DNA from: DATFDN01 sp963756495 | GTDB taxonomy: Bacteria > Pseudomonadota > Alphaproteobacteria > Acetobacterales > Acetobacteraceae | Assembly: GCA_963756495.1 (NCBI GenBank) | Contig: CAVWNS010000009.1 | Location: 372,001-436,000, forward strand | DNA: 64,000 nt | Direction: 5' to 3' | Shown: positions 8,553-16,315 of the stretch, piece by piece | Position numbering within the stretch: position 1 is the first letter of the stretch | How the letters are laid out: every line of letters begins with the position of its first letter | Position numbers and translations under genes: made by a program | Notes under the pieces: generated by a model | The model's database searches: none | Told to the model about the DNA's origin: nothing | Seen by the model: the letters and a program-made list of their open reading frames with translations, nothing else

Positions 8553-9488
8553 TCAGCCGCCTGGCGCGCCCTGCGTGTTGGTATAGATCGCGTAGAGGCC
8601 GTGGCTGGCCGCCATGAACAGCCGGTTGCGCCAGCGCCCGCCGAAGCAGAGATTTGCGCACCGCTCGGGGAGCCCGATATGGCCGATCGGCTCGCCCCGC
8701 GGATTGAAGATTCGCACGCCGTCCAGCTCGGGATCGCCCATGCCCCAGCCGCACCAGAGATTGCCGTCCACATCGACGCGGAAGCCGTCGGGCGAACCGG
8801 AGCCGGCGTCGATGAAGGTGCGGCGGTTGCCGATGCGGGTGGCGTCGCTGACGTCGAAGGCGAGGATCTTGCGCGGGGTCTCGCGCGAGGCGACGACATA
8901 AAGGGTGCGCTCGTCGGGGGAGAAGGCGAGCCCGTTCGGCCCGGCGATGTCGTCGGCGATCATGCTGGCCCGGCCAGTCTGCGGGTCGATGCGCCAGATC
9001 GCGGCGGGCAGCTCCGATTCCGCCTTCTCGCCCTCGTAGTAGCCGAGCAGGCCGAACACCGGATCGGTGAACCAGACCGCGCCGTCCGATGCCACCACGA
9101 TATCGTTGGGCGAGTTCAGGCGCTTGCCCTCGTGGCTGTCCATCAGCACGGTCAGCGCGCCGTCGTATTCGGTGCGCACGATCCGCCGGCCGCGATGCTC
9201 GCAGGTGACGAGACGGCCCTGGCGATCGCGGGTATTGCCGTTCGCGTTGTTCGACGGCTTGCGATAGATGCCGACCGCACCCGTCTCTTCGTCCCAGCGC
9301 AGGATGCGGTCATTGGGGATGTCGGACCACAGCACGCAGCGCGCATCGCCGAGATAGACGGGTCCCTCGGACCAGCGGCAGCCGGTATGGAGCCGCTCCA
9401 CCGACGCGAGCGGCAGGCGGTATTTGTTGAAGTCCGGGTGCAGCACGCGCACAGCCGGGTCTGGGTATCGGCTGCTTGGTTCCCACAT
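8553..9488 (-). CDS. SMP-30/gluconolactonase family lactonase
   Basis: Six-bladed beta-propeller hydrolase of 311 residues of the SMP-30/gluconolactonase/LRE family. It is probably metal-dependent and opens a sugar lactone. Visible markers are TGCRWSEGPVYLG with the first-blade Glu ligand, RLNSPNDIVVASDGAVWFTDP with the Asn/Asp ligands, GPNGLAFSPDERTLYV, and SPDGFRVDVDGNLWCG. There is no signal peptide, so it acts in the cytoplasm. It is upstream of and co-directional with the NCS2 permease, with 11 bases between them. It may act on lactones made by nearby sugar dehydrogenases, but no dehydrogenase shares its operon. Confidence 0.92.
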   Translation of the reverse strand: MWEPSSRYPDPAVRVLHPDFNKYRLPLASVERLHTGCRWSEGPVYLGDARCVLWSDIPNDRILRWDEETGAVGIYRKPSNNANGNTRDRQGRLVTCEHRGRRIVRTEYDGALTVLMDSHEGKRLNSPNDIVVASDGAVWFTDPVFGLLGYYEGEKAESELPAAIWRIDPQTGRASMIADDIAGPNGLAFSPDERTLYVVASRETPRKILAFDVSDATRIGNRRTFIDAGSGSPDGFRVDVDGNLWCGWGMGDPELDGVRIFNPRGEPIGHIGLPERCANLCFGGRWRNRLFMAASHGLYAIYTNTQGAPGG

Positions 9489-9574
9489 GACGCCCCCTCT
9501 TCGTTTGCTGCCCGACCTTAGCCGGATCAGGGGACGCGGGCGAGACGGGCCGATGCCGCGCCGCGCTCGCCGGC

Positions 9575-11380
9575 CTATCCGACCAAGGCTCGCTCCAGGA
9601 ACGCCAGAACGGCCTCGTAGGCGGTTCGCCGGTTGTCGCGCTTGAGGAAGCCGTGCCCCTCGTCGGGGAAGGCGAGGTAGGTCACGGGCACGCCACGGCG
9701 ACGCAGCGCCTCCGCGATCTGCTCGCTCTCGCCGGGCGGCACGCGGGGATCGGTGCCACCTTGGGCGACAAGCATCGGACAGCGGATGCGGTCCGCCTTG
9801 TGCAGCGGCGACAGGCTCTCAAGCAGCGCCGCGTCCTTGACGGGGTCGCCGTACTCGGCGGCGCGGTGCCCGACGCGCCACGGTCCCGTGTGCTCGAAGA
9901 AGGTCTTCCAGCGGGCGATCCCGTAGAAATCGACGCCGCACGCCCAGAGCTGCGGGAACTCCGTGACGGCGGAGAGCACCATCCAGCCGCCGTAGCTCTG
10001 GCCCCATACGGCGATGCGCGCCGCGTCGAACTCCGCCTGGACGGCCAGCCACGCGTGGGCGGCGGCCAGGTCGCGCACGGCGCCGGGCCGCTTTTCCCGG
10101 TCGTCCAGGGCGGCGTAGGCGCGGCCATAGCCGGTGCTGCCGCGAACGTTGGGGATGAGGACGGCGACGCCGAGGGCCAGGACCGCTTGCAACTCCGGTC
10201 GCCAGTTCGGCAGCGCCTGCGCCTCCGGCCCGCCATGCACCCAAACCAGCACCGGCCAGCCCGCCGCCGGTGGCGTCCCGGCCGGGCGCGCGAGGAAGGC
10301 AGGGATGTGGCGGCCGTCGAAGGTCGGGAACGACACAGTCGCATAGTCGCGCGCGCCCGGCGGTGACGCCCCGGCGGCGACGAGGAGGCGCGCCGAGGCG
10401 GACCCCCGTTCGGCGATCCACACGGCACTCGGCCGGGTCGGGCTGGCAAGGTCGAACGCGACGGCTCCGCCGTCCGGGCGCCAAGTCAGCTTCGTGATGA
10501 CGCCGGGCGGATGTGCCGGCTCCTCGAGCACGGTGCCGCTCGCGGCGTCGAGCAGGCGCAGGCGGGAGACGCCGGCCTCGTTCACGACCACCGCCAGGCG
10601 GGCCTGGTCGGGCGAGACCTCCAGCCGCTCCACGTCGGCCTCGGGGGCGTAGAGGACGCGCGGTGTTCCGGCCGGTTCGGCGAACGCGACGCAAAGGAAC
10701 TCGCGGCCGCGATCGATCAGCAGCCAGAACCCGCCGCCGTCCCGGCGCCAGCGCGGCGACTGGTGCCGCCAATCGCCTTCGTGCGGCGTCAGCGACGCGC
10801 GGCGGCCCGTGTCGAGGTCCAGATTGAACAGGTCGCTCTCGAAGGCGCGTGGAGCGGTGGCCAGCACGACCGAGCGGCCGTCCGGATGCCAGGCCGGCAC
10901 CTCGTGCGGCCCCTCCACCTCGGCAATGCGACGGATCTCGCCGGTCGCGAGGTCGATTACGCAAGGATCGGCGTGGGCCGCGTTGCGGCTGTTTGCCGTG
11001 CAGGCAATGCGGGCTCCGTCCGGGGCGAAGGCGCCCCAGCCATGCATCGTCCGCGGGTCTGCTGTTAGGGCTCGCGCCGCGTCCTCCCGCCCCGGGTCGG
11101 GCGGCAAGGCAAAGAGCTGGACGCGCTCGTCGCCGGCCTGGTCGCGGCCGAACACCGCGCCGCCGTCGGCTGGGCTGCCGGCAACGAAGGAGACGGCGTC
11201 GCGGTGGGCGGTGCGGGGTCGGGCGGGGCCATCTTCGGGGGGAAGCTCCCAGACCTGGGCCGAGCCGGCGACGTCGTTGAGGAAATAGAGCCGCCCGTCC
11301 GCGGCGTAGCCGGGCGACCCCGCGACCGGAGCGGAGAGGAAAACGTCGAGTACGGCGGCGATGTCGGGCATGAGCCCCAT
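9575..11380 (-). CDS. S9-family prolyl oligopeptidase/acylaminoacyl-peptidase
   Basis: Serine peptidase of 601 residues. The N-terminal beta-propeller part shows WD-like repeats such as SPRWRRDGGGFWLLID and TWRPDGGAVAFDL. The C-terminal alpha/beta-hydrolase domain has the nucleophile in VWGQSYGGWM, the Asp in GGTDPRVPPGES and the His in PDEGHGFLKRDN. The oxyanion region VWVHGGPEAQ is also present. No signal peptide is visible, so it is likely cytosolic, degrading short peptides or removing N-acyl amino acids. I chose ATG 11380; ATG 11371 is an equally possible start three residues inside. It stands alone, about 100 bases after the SDR gene start region, with no apparent partner. Confidence 0.9.
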   Translation of the reverse strand: MGLMPDIAAVLDVFLSAPVAGSPGYAADGRLYFLNDVAGSAQVWELPPEDGPARPRTAHRDAVSFVAGSPADGGAVFGRDQAGDERVQLFALPPDPGREDAARALTADPRTMHGWGAFAPDGARIACTANSRNAAHADPCVIDLATGEIRRIAEVEGPHEVPAWHPDGRSVVLATAPRAFESDLFNLDLDTGRRASLTPHEGDWRHQSPRWRRDGGGFWLLIDRGREFLCVAFAEPAGTPRVLYAPEADVERLEVSPDQARLAVVVNEAGVSRLRLLDAASGTVLEEPAHPPGVITKLTWRPDGGAVAFDLASPTRPSAVWIAERGSASARLLVAAGASPPGARDYATVSFPTFDGRHIPAFLARPAGTPPAAGWPVLVWVHGGPEAQALPNWRPELQAVLALGVAVLIPNVRGSTGYGRAYAALDDREKRPGAVRDLAAAHAWLAVQAEFDAARIAVWGQSYGGWMVLSAVTEFPQLWACGVDFYGIARWKTFFEHTGPWRVGHRAAEYGDPVKDAALLESLSPLHKADRIRCPMLVAQGGTDPRVPPGESEQIAEALRRRGVPVTYLAFPDEGHGFLKRDNRRTAYEAVLAFLERALVG

Positions 11381-11479
11381 CCGAGGTCCCCTGACCCGCG
11401 ATGTCAACGCGCCCGCGGCATCGCCCGATTTCCGTGCGCCAACGCCCTACTCGGCCGCGCATTTATGACGGAGCAGGTA

Positions 11480-12250
11480 CTAAAGCCTTCCCCCGTCCAC
11501 CACCCAGAGCTGGCTCGTGCACATGCGGCTGTCGTCGGCGGCGAGCCAGAGGACCAGGCGCGCGACGTCGTCGGGCATGACCTTTTCCTTCAGGCACTGC
11601 GACTTCATCAGGTTGGCCTCGCCCTCCGGGGTCAGCCAGAGGGTGATCTGGCGCTCGGTCATGATCCAGCCGGGAATGACGCAGTTGACCCGGATGTTGT
11701 CGGGACCGAGATCACGGGCCATCCCGCGCGTGAGGCCCTCGACCGCCGCCTTGGCGGTGGTGTAGGCGGGCATCCCGCCCTGGCTGGTGTGCCAGCTGAC
11801 CGAGCCGAAATTGATGATCGATCCGCCGCCGGCCGCCTGCATCATCGGCGCGACCGCCTGGATGGCGAAGAACTGGTGCTTCAGGTTCACCGCCTGCCGC
11901 TCGTCCCAGTATTCCGGCGTCATGTCCTGCCAGCGATGGCGCTGGTCGTTGGCGGCGTTGTTGACCAGGACGGAAATCGGGCCGAGCCGGGTAGCGGCCG
12001 CGGCAATGGCCGCCTGTAGGGCGGCGGTGTCGGTGATGTCACAGTGCTGGAAGAACGGCTCCGGATGGCCGGCGCCTTTGAGGCGCTCGGCCAAGGCGCG
12101 GGCGGGATCATCGGCGATGTCGACGAAGGCGACGCGGGCACCCTGGGCGGCGAAATGCGCCACCTCCGCCGCGCCGATGCCGCTGCCGCCGCCGGTGACG
12201 AATACCACGCGATCGCGCAGGCTTGGGTAGGTCGCGAAGGTTTGGGTCAT
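11480..12250 (-). CDS. SDR-family sugar dehydrogenase
   Basis: Classical short-chain dehydrogenase/reductase of 256 residues. The cofactor motif TGGGSGIG is at residues 19-26, Asp at the end of strand 2 (FVDIAD) favours NAD, NNAA is at 97-100, and the catalytic Ser (GSVSWHTS) with Tyr163 and Lys167 (YTTAK) is complete. It ends with the typical TSQLWVVDGGRL. It overlaps the gluconokinase gene start by four bases and is the last gene of the LLM-gnd-gntK operon. That context supports oxidation of an aldose or a gluconate-type sugar feeding the pentose phosphate route. Related proteins include D-xylose and L-arabinose 1-dehydrogenases. Exact substrate is inference. Confidence 0.88.
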   Translation of the reverse strand: MTQTFATYPSLRDRVVFVTGGGSGIGAAEVAHFAAQGARVAFVDIADDPARALAERLKGAGHPEPFFQHCDITDTAALQAAIAAAATRLGPISVLVNNAANDQRHRWQDMTPEYWDERQAVNLKHQFFAIQAVAPMMQAAGGGSIINFGSVSWHTSQGGMPAYTTAKAAVEGLTRGMARDLGPDNIRVNCVIPGWIMTERQITLWLTPEGEANLMKSQCLKEKVMPDDVARLVLWLAADDSRMCTSQLWVVDGGRL

Positions 12251-12768
12251 GGGATCAGCTTTCGCTCCTGCATCGCGGCGAGCACCGCGTCGACGATCTG
12301 ATCGGGCGGCGGGGCGACGGAGACGATGATCGGGTTTTCCTCCGGCCCCGGCTCCTCGAGGGTCGCGAGCTGGCTGTCGAGCAGGCTGGGCGGCATGAAG
12401 TGACCCGTACGGTTCTTCACCCGGTCGGCAAGCAGCTCGCGGGAGCCCTGGAGATAGACCAGCACGACGTTCCTGCGCGCGCCGATGAGTATGTCGCGGT
12501 AACTGCGCTTGAGTGCGGAGCAGGCGACGATCGAGGAGCGCGCGGCGGCCAGCTCCGCGTCGATCGCCTCGGCGATGGCGTGCAGCCAGGGAATGCGATC
12601 GGAATCATCAAGTGCGATTCCCTGCGTCATCTTCGCGATGTTGGTGGGCGGATGATAGGTGTCGCCCTCCAGCACGTCCCAGTTCAGCCGCCGCGCGACG
12701 CCGCGTGCGATCGTCGTCTTGCCGCTGCCGGAGACACCCATCATCACGACAACCAGAGGCGATGCCAT
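12247..12768 (-). CDS. gntK: Gluconokinase
   Basis: ATP-dependent kinase that phosphorylates D-gluconate to 6-phosphogluconate. It is 173 residues, typical for the GntK/IdnK family. The P-loop GVSGSGKTT is at residues 11-19. Family markers follow: EGDTYHPPTNIAKM, the substrate-site segment ACSALKRSYRDIL and the GHFMPPSLLDSQLATLEEP lid region, which is highly characteristic of gluconokinases. It is nine bases downstream of gnd, whose enzyme uses its product, and its stop overlaps the SDR gene. The operon therefore encodes at least two consecutive steps from gluconate into the pentose phosphate pathway. Confidence 0.94.
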   Translation of the reverse strand: MASPLVVVMMGVSGSGKTTIARGVARRLNWDVLEGDTYHPPTNIAKMTQGIALDDSDRIPWLHAIAEAIDAELAAARSSIVACSALKRSYRDILIGARRNVVLVYLQGSRELLADRVKNRTGHFMPPSLLDSQLATLEEPGPEENPIIVSVAPPPDQIVDAVLAAMQERKLIP

Positions 12769-12777
12769 CGCCGCCCC

Positions 12778-13770
12778 CTATTTCTGGTGCAGCATGTGCT
12801 CGACATGCCCGCCGAAGCCGAACCGCATCGCCGACAGCACCTTTTCGCCGAAGGTGTGGTCGCGGCGGGAGCGGAAGCGTGTGAACAGCGCGGCCGCAAG
12901 CACGTTGGCCGCCACGGCCTCCTCGATCGCCGCCTCGATGGTCCACCGGCCCTCGCCGGAATCCTCCACGAAACCGGAGAAGTGCTCCAGCGGCTCGTCG
13001 GTCGCCATCGCGCTCGCGGTGAGGTCGAGCAACCACGATGAGACGACGCTGCCGCGCCGCCAGACCTCGGCGATGTCGCCCATGTTCAAGGTGAACTGCT
13101 CGCCGTCGGGCAGGTCCTCACGGGCGCGGTTCTTGAGGATGTCGAAGCCCTCGGCATACGCCTGCATCATCCCGTACTCGATGCCGTTATGGACCATCTT
13201 CACGAAGTGGCCGGCGCCTACCGGGCCGGCGTGGATGTAGCCGCGCTCCGGGCGCGAGTCGCGGCTTTCCCGGCCCTGGGTGCGCGCGATGTCGCCGAGG
13301 CCGGGCGCGAGCGCGGCGAAGATCGGGTCGAGATGGCGCACCGCCTCGTCCTCGCCCCCGATCATCATGCAGTAGCCGCGCTCCAGCCCCCACACGCCGC
13401 CGGAGGTGCCGCAATCGACATAGCGCACGCCCTTGGCGGCGAGCGCGCGGCCACGGCGGACGTCATCCTTGTAGTACGTATTGCCGCCGTCGATGACGAT
13501 GTCGCCCGCGCCCATGTGACGGCCGAGTTCACCGATGGCGTCCTCGGTGACGTGGCCGGAGGGCAGCATGACCCACACAGCGCGCGGCGGTGCGGCGCCG
13601 AGCTTCTCCACGACCTCCTGCAAGGAGCCGGCGCCGGCGGCGCCCTCGGCCCCGAGCCCCTTCACCGTCTCGGCATTGACGTCATAGACGACGCATTCAT
13701 GGCCCGCGCGCATCAGGCGGCGCGAGATGTTGGCGCCCATGCGTCCCAATCCGACAACGCCGATCTGCAT
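12778..13770 (-). CDS. gnd: 6-phosphogluconate dehydrogenase (decarboxylating), short form
   Basis: Oxidises 6-phosphogluconate to ribulose 5-phosphate and CO2. Its 330 residues make it the short NAD-preferring form common in Acetobacteraceae and Gram-positives, not the 470-residue enterobacterial form. The Rossmann motif GVVGLGRMGANISRRL begins at residue 4, the substrate loop region has DCGTSGGVWGLERGYCMM, and the catalytic Lys is in GAGHFVKMVHNGIEYGMMQ. The start at ATG 13770 has GGAGAA five bases upstream; a farther ATG at 13788 lacks this. It lies 57 bases after the LLM oxidoreductase gene and nine bases before gntK. Confidence 0.94.
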   Translation of the reverse strand: MQIGVVGLGRMGANISRRLMRAGHECVVYDVNAETVKGLGAEGAAGAGSLQEVVEKLGAAPPRAVWVMLPSGHVTEDAIGELGRHMGAGDIVIDGGNTYYKDDVRRGRALAAKGVRYVDCGTSGGVWGLERGYCMMIGGEDEAVRHLDPIFAALAPGLGDIARTQGRESRDSRPERGYIHAGPVGAGHFVKMVHNGIEYGMMQAYAEGFDILKNRAREDLPDGEQFTLNMGDIAEVWRRGSVVSSWLLDLTASAMATDEPLEHFSGFVEDSGEGRWTIEAAIEEAVAANVLAAALFTRFRSRRDHTFGEKVLSAMRFGFGGHVEHMLHQK

Positions 13771-13827
13771 GTTGTTCTCCGTTGACACTTCAGCCCGGCC
13801 CTCTCCCGCAAGGGAGGCGGGAGACGG

Positions 13828-15087
13828 TTACTCCGCCGCCAGCCTCGGCACGAACGGCGCGACCTCGGCGCGTTCAGCCGATTGTATCGGCTGCGGCCAC
13901 CAGCGATCCTCCCACTCGGAGAAGAGCGGCGCCAGTCGGGGCATCACCTTCTCGGCGAACAGCTTGGTATTGTACTTGGCCAATTCCTTGCCCATGCTGC
14001 CGAACTGGAGCAGCAGCATGAGATGGCCGACATTCAGTTCGGTGCCGACCTCGGTCAGCTGCTCCACCACCTCGTCGGGCGAGCCGATGATGACGTAGCC
14101 GCGGTCCACGATCTCCTGCATCTGCGTGGCGCGCGCGGCGGCGCGGGCGCTGTTGGAGGCGGCGCGGCCGACCTGGCTGGTGATGCCGGCGCGCATCGTC
14201 GCTTCCGTCACGTAGCCCGGCGGCGTCGCCCAGCGCGGGTCGGTGTGCAGGCAGCGGCCGTAGAAATACTCGGCGGGTTCGCGGTACATCTCGAACGCCT
14301 GCTCGCGGGTCTCGGCGACGCCCACGAATTGCAGGAAGCCGGCGCGGTACGGGTTGCGGTCCTTCCCCAGCCGCGACATCTCGTTCCAGAACCCGTCCAT
14401 CGTCGCGCGGCCGTCCTTGAAGCCGAAATAGGACAGGTAGCAGTAGACGTAATCCATCGCGGCGCACCACTGCCAGGTCTCGATCGAGCCGCCGCCGGGA
14501 ATCCACACCGGCGGATGCGGGCGCTGCACCGGGCGAGGCCAGACGTTGACGTAGCGCTGCTGGTTGAAGCGGCCGTTGAAGGCGAAGGTGTCCCGCTCGG
14601 TCCACGCGCGCATCACCAAGTCGTGGGCTTCCAGGTAGCGCTCGCGCAGCACCGACGGGTTCTGGCCGTAGACGTAGCAGGTGTCCATCGGGGTGCCGAC
14701 CGGGAAACCCGCGATCAGGCGTCCGCCGGAGATCACGTCGATCATCGCGAACTCCTCGGCCACTCGCGTGGGCGGATTGTAGAGCGCGAGGGAGTTGCCC
14801 ATCACGCAGATCGCGGTGTCGGTGGTGCGCCGGGCGAGCGCGCTGGCGATCAGGTTGGGCGAGGGCATCAGGCCGTAGCCGTTGGAATGGTGCTCGTTGC
14901 AGCAGATCGCGTCGAAGCCGCAATCGGCGGCGAACTCCATCTCGTCCATGAAGTCGTTGTACATGTGGTGGGCGCGCCTGGGGTCGAACAGGCTGGAGTG
15001 GATATCGACCCACACCGAGGGGTGCTTGTCGCGAAAGTCGTCCGGCAGCTCGGTATAGGGCATCAGGTGGAACCACAGCTGCTTCAT
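13828..15087 (-). CDS. LLM-class flavin-dependent oxidoreductase
   Basis: Bacterial-luciferase-like monooxygenase of 419 residues, a TIM-barrel enzyme using FMN or F420. Typical segments are EMEFAADCGFDAICCNEHHSNGYG cut into the known barrel strands, the flavin-binding DVISGGRLIAGFPVG, and PPVWIPGGGSIETWQW. ATG 15087 is preceded by GGAGGGGG seven bases upstream. It heads the operon LLM-gnd-gntK-SDR. The product oxidised is unknown; its first position in a gluconate operon may reflect a shared promoter more than a shared pathway. A second LLM enzyme at 45228 belongs to a different subgroup. Confidence 0.9.
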   Translation of the reverse strand: MKQLWFHLMPYTELPDDFRDKHPSVWVDIHSSLFDPRRAHHMYNDFMDEMEFAADCGFDAICCNEHHSNGYGLMPSPNLIASALARRTTDTAICVMGNSLALYNPPTRVAEEFAMIDVISGGRLIAGFPVGTPMDTCYVYGQNPSVLRERYLEAHDLVMRAWTERDTFAFNGRFNQQRYVNVWPRPVQRPHPPVWIPGGGSIETWQWCAAMDYVYCYLSYFGFKDGRATMDGFWNEMSRLGKDRNPYRAGFLQFVGVAETREQAFEMYREPAEYFYGRCLHTDPRWATPPGYVTEATMRAGITSQVGRAASNSARAAARATQMQEIVDRGYVIIGSPDEVVEQLTEVGTELNVGHLMLLLQFGSMGKELAKYNTKLFAEKVMPRLAPLFSEWEDRWWPQPIQSAERAEVAPFVPRLAAE

Positions 15088-15223
15088 GATGCGCCCCCTC
15101 CGTTCGCTTGCTCGCCGTGAGTATGGGGACGGGAACACCCAACTCGTCAACCGGTGGGACGCCCTGGCTAAATCGCTCCGGCCGGAGCATGCTGGTCGAG
15201 CAATGACTGGAAAGGTCGCTGAA

Positions 15224-15487
15224 ATGAAACGCGTCATCCTGGCCGCCGTGTCCGCGTTCGGCCTGCTGGCCTGGGCTCCCTCGGCCGGAGCCGTTACCTG
15301 TGCCAACGGGGTTTATCGTGCCGGATGCGTCGGCCCCAACGGGGCGGTCGGGGTCCGCAAGGGGGGCGCCTATTACCCGAACCAGCGTTACTACCCGGCG
15401 CGCCCGCCGGTCGCGACCTGCGCCTCCGGACCCTATCGAGCGGGCTGCGCCGGCCCGAACGGGGCCGCCGTCGTCCGTAGGCCCTAA
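15224..15487 (+). CDS. Small secreted protein with duplicated Cys motif
   Basis: Hypothetical exported protein of 87 residues. It has a clear Sec signal peptide (MKRVILAAVSAFGLLAWAPSAGA, cleaved after AGA by inspection). The mature part contains the same motif twice: CANGVYRAGCVGPNGA and CASGPYRAGCAGPNGA, separated by a Tyr/Pro/Gly-rich linker (YYPNQRYYP). Each copy has two Cys spaced by eight residues, suggesting disulfide-bonded hairpins. Similar repeat proteins are common and uncharacterised in alphaproteobacteria. Start ATG 15224 has GGAAAGG nine bases upstream. It is divergent from the LLM operon and is followed by the 2OG oxygenase 82 bases on. Confidence 0.75.
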   Translation: MKRVILAAVSAFGLLAWAPSAGAVTCANGVYRAGCVGPNGAVGVRKGGAYYPNQRYYPARPPVATCASGPYRAGCAGPNGAAVVRRP

Positions 15488-15569
15488 TTAAGGGATCCCC
15501 CCGGGAAGGGAGGGAAACCGGAGCAAGCGCCGGAGTGCGTCGCTCGCCTCTGCCCCCTATGTCACGGCC

Positions 15570-16301
15570 ATGGCGAATGCACTGAATGACCCGAGGCCCC
15601 TGGCGGAGCGCATCGCGCATCTGGACTGGCCGACGCTCCAGGGGGCCCTCGACGACCGGGGCTGCGCCACAACCGGGGTTCTGCTGACGACGGCGGAGTG
15701 CGCGCGCCTCGCCGCCAGCTACGACATGGATTGCCTGTTCCGCAGCCGCGTGGTGATGGCCCGGCACGGCTTCGGCAGCGGCGAATACAAATACTTCGCG
15801 TATCCGCTGCCCGATCCGGTCGCGGGACTGCGCGCCGCGCTCTATCCTTGGCTCGCACAGATCGCCAACCGCTGGGAGGCGGCGCTCGGTCGCGACGCCG
15901 CCTACCCGCCCGAGCACGCGGCGTTTCTCGACCGCTGCCACGCCGCCGGCCAGACGCGGCCCACGCCGCTGCTGCTGCGCTACGACGCGGGCGACTACAA
16001 CTGCCTGCACCAGGATCTCTACGGTGACCTGTTCTTTCCGCTCCAGGTGGCCTTCCTGCTCAGCGCGCCGGGCGAGGATTTCACCGGCGGCGAATTCGCC
16101 CTGACCGAGCAGCGCCCGCGAATGCAGTCGCGCGTCGAGGTGGTGTCCCTGACCCAGGGCGAGGGCGTGATCTTCGCCGTCAATCAGCGGCCGGTGCGGG
16201 GAAGCCGGGGCACCTACCGCGTGGCGATGCGTCACGGCGTCAGCCGCCTGCGTTCGGGTCGGCGGCTGACGTTAGGGGTAATCTTCCACGACGCGAAGTG
16301 A
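15570..16301 (+). CDS. 2OG-Fe(II) dioxygenase family protein
   Basis: Predicted non-heme iron, 2-oxoglutarate-dependent hydroxylase of 243 residues with a double-stranded beta-helix core. The iron ligands are His147 and Asp149 (YNCLHQDLYG) and His222 (RVAMRHGVSRL), with the 2-oxoglutarate-binding Arg just after, in RSGRRLTLGVIFHD. The preceding strand LLLRYDAGDYN and the FPLQVAFLLS strand fit the prolyl-hydroxylase-like group. No signal peptide. The substrate is unknown; bacterial relatives of this size are often annotated as proline hydroxylases. It is convergent with the amidohydrolase gene, whose stop is only 14 bases away. Confidence 0.85.
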   Translation: MANALNDPRPLAERIAHLDWPTLQGALDDRGCATTGVLLTTAECARLAASYDMDCLFRSRVVMARHGFGSGEYKYFAYPLPDPVAGLRAALYPWLAQIANRWEAALGRDAAYPPEHAAFLDRCHAAGQTRPTPLLLRYDAGDYNCLHQDLYGDLFFPLQVAFLLSAPGEDFTGGEFALTEQRPRMQSRVEVVSLTQGEGVIFAVNQRPVRGSRGTYRVAMRHGVSRLRSGRRLTLGVIFHDAK

Positions 16302-16315
16302 TCGGAAAGTCGGGA

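Noticed and set aside
7258..8586. 442-codon open frame on the plus strand opposite the permease
   Set aside because: Arg/Glu/Gly-rich antisense of a membrane protein, a typical artefact.
13795..13825. Regulatory palindrome between gnd and the LLM gene
   Set aside because: The CCTCTCCCGCAAGGGAGG-like hairpin is the same kind of interspersed G/C palindrome as after phoB; nothing ties it to regulation.
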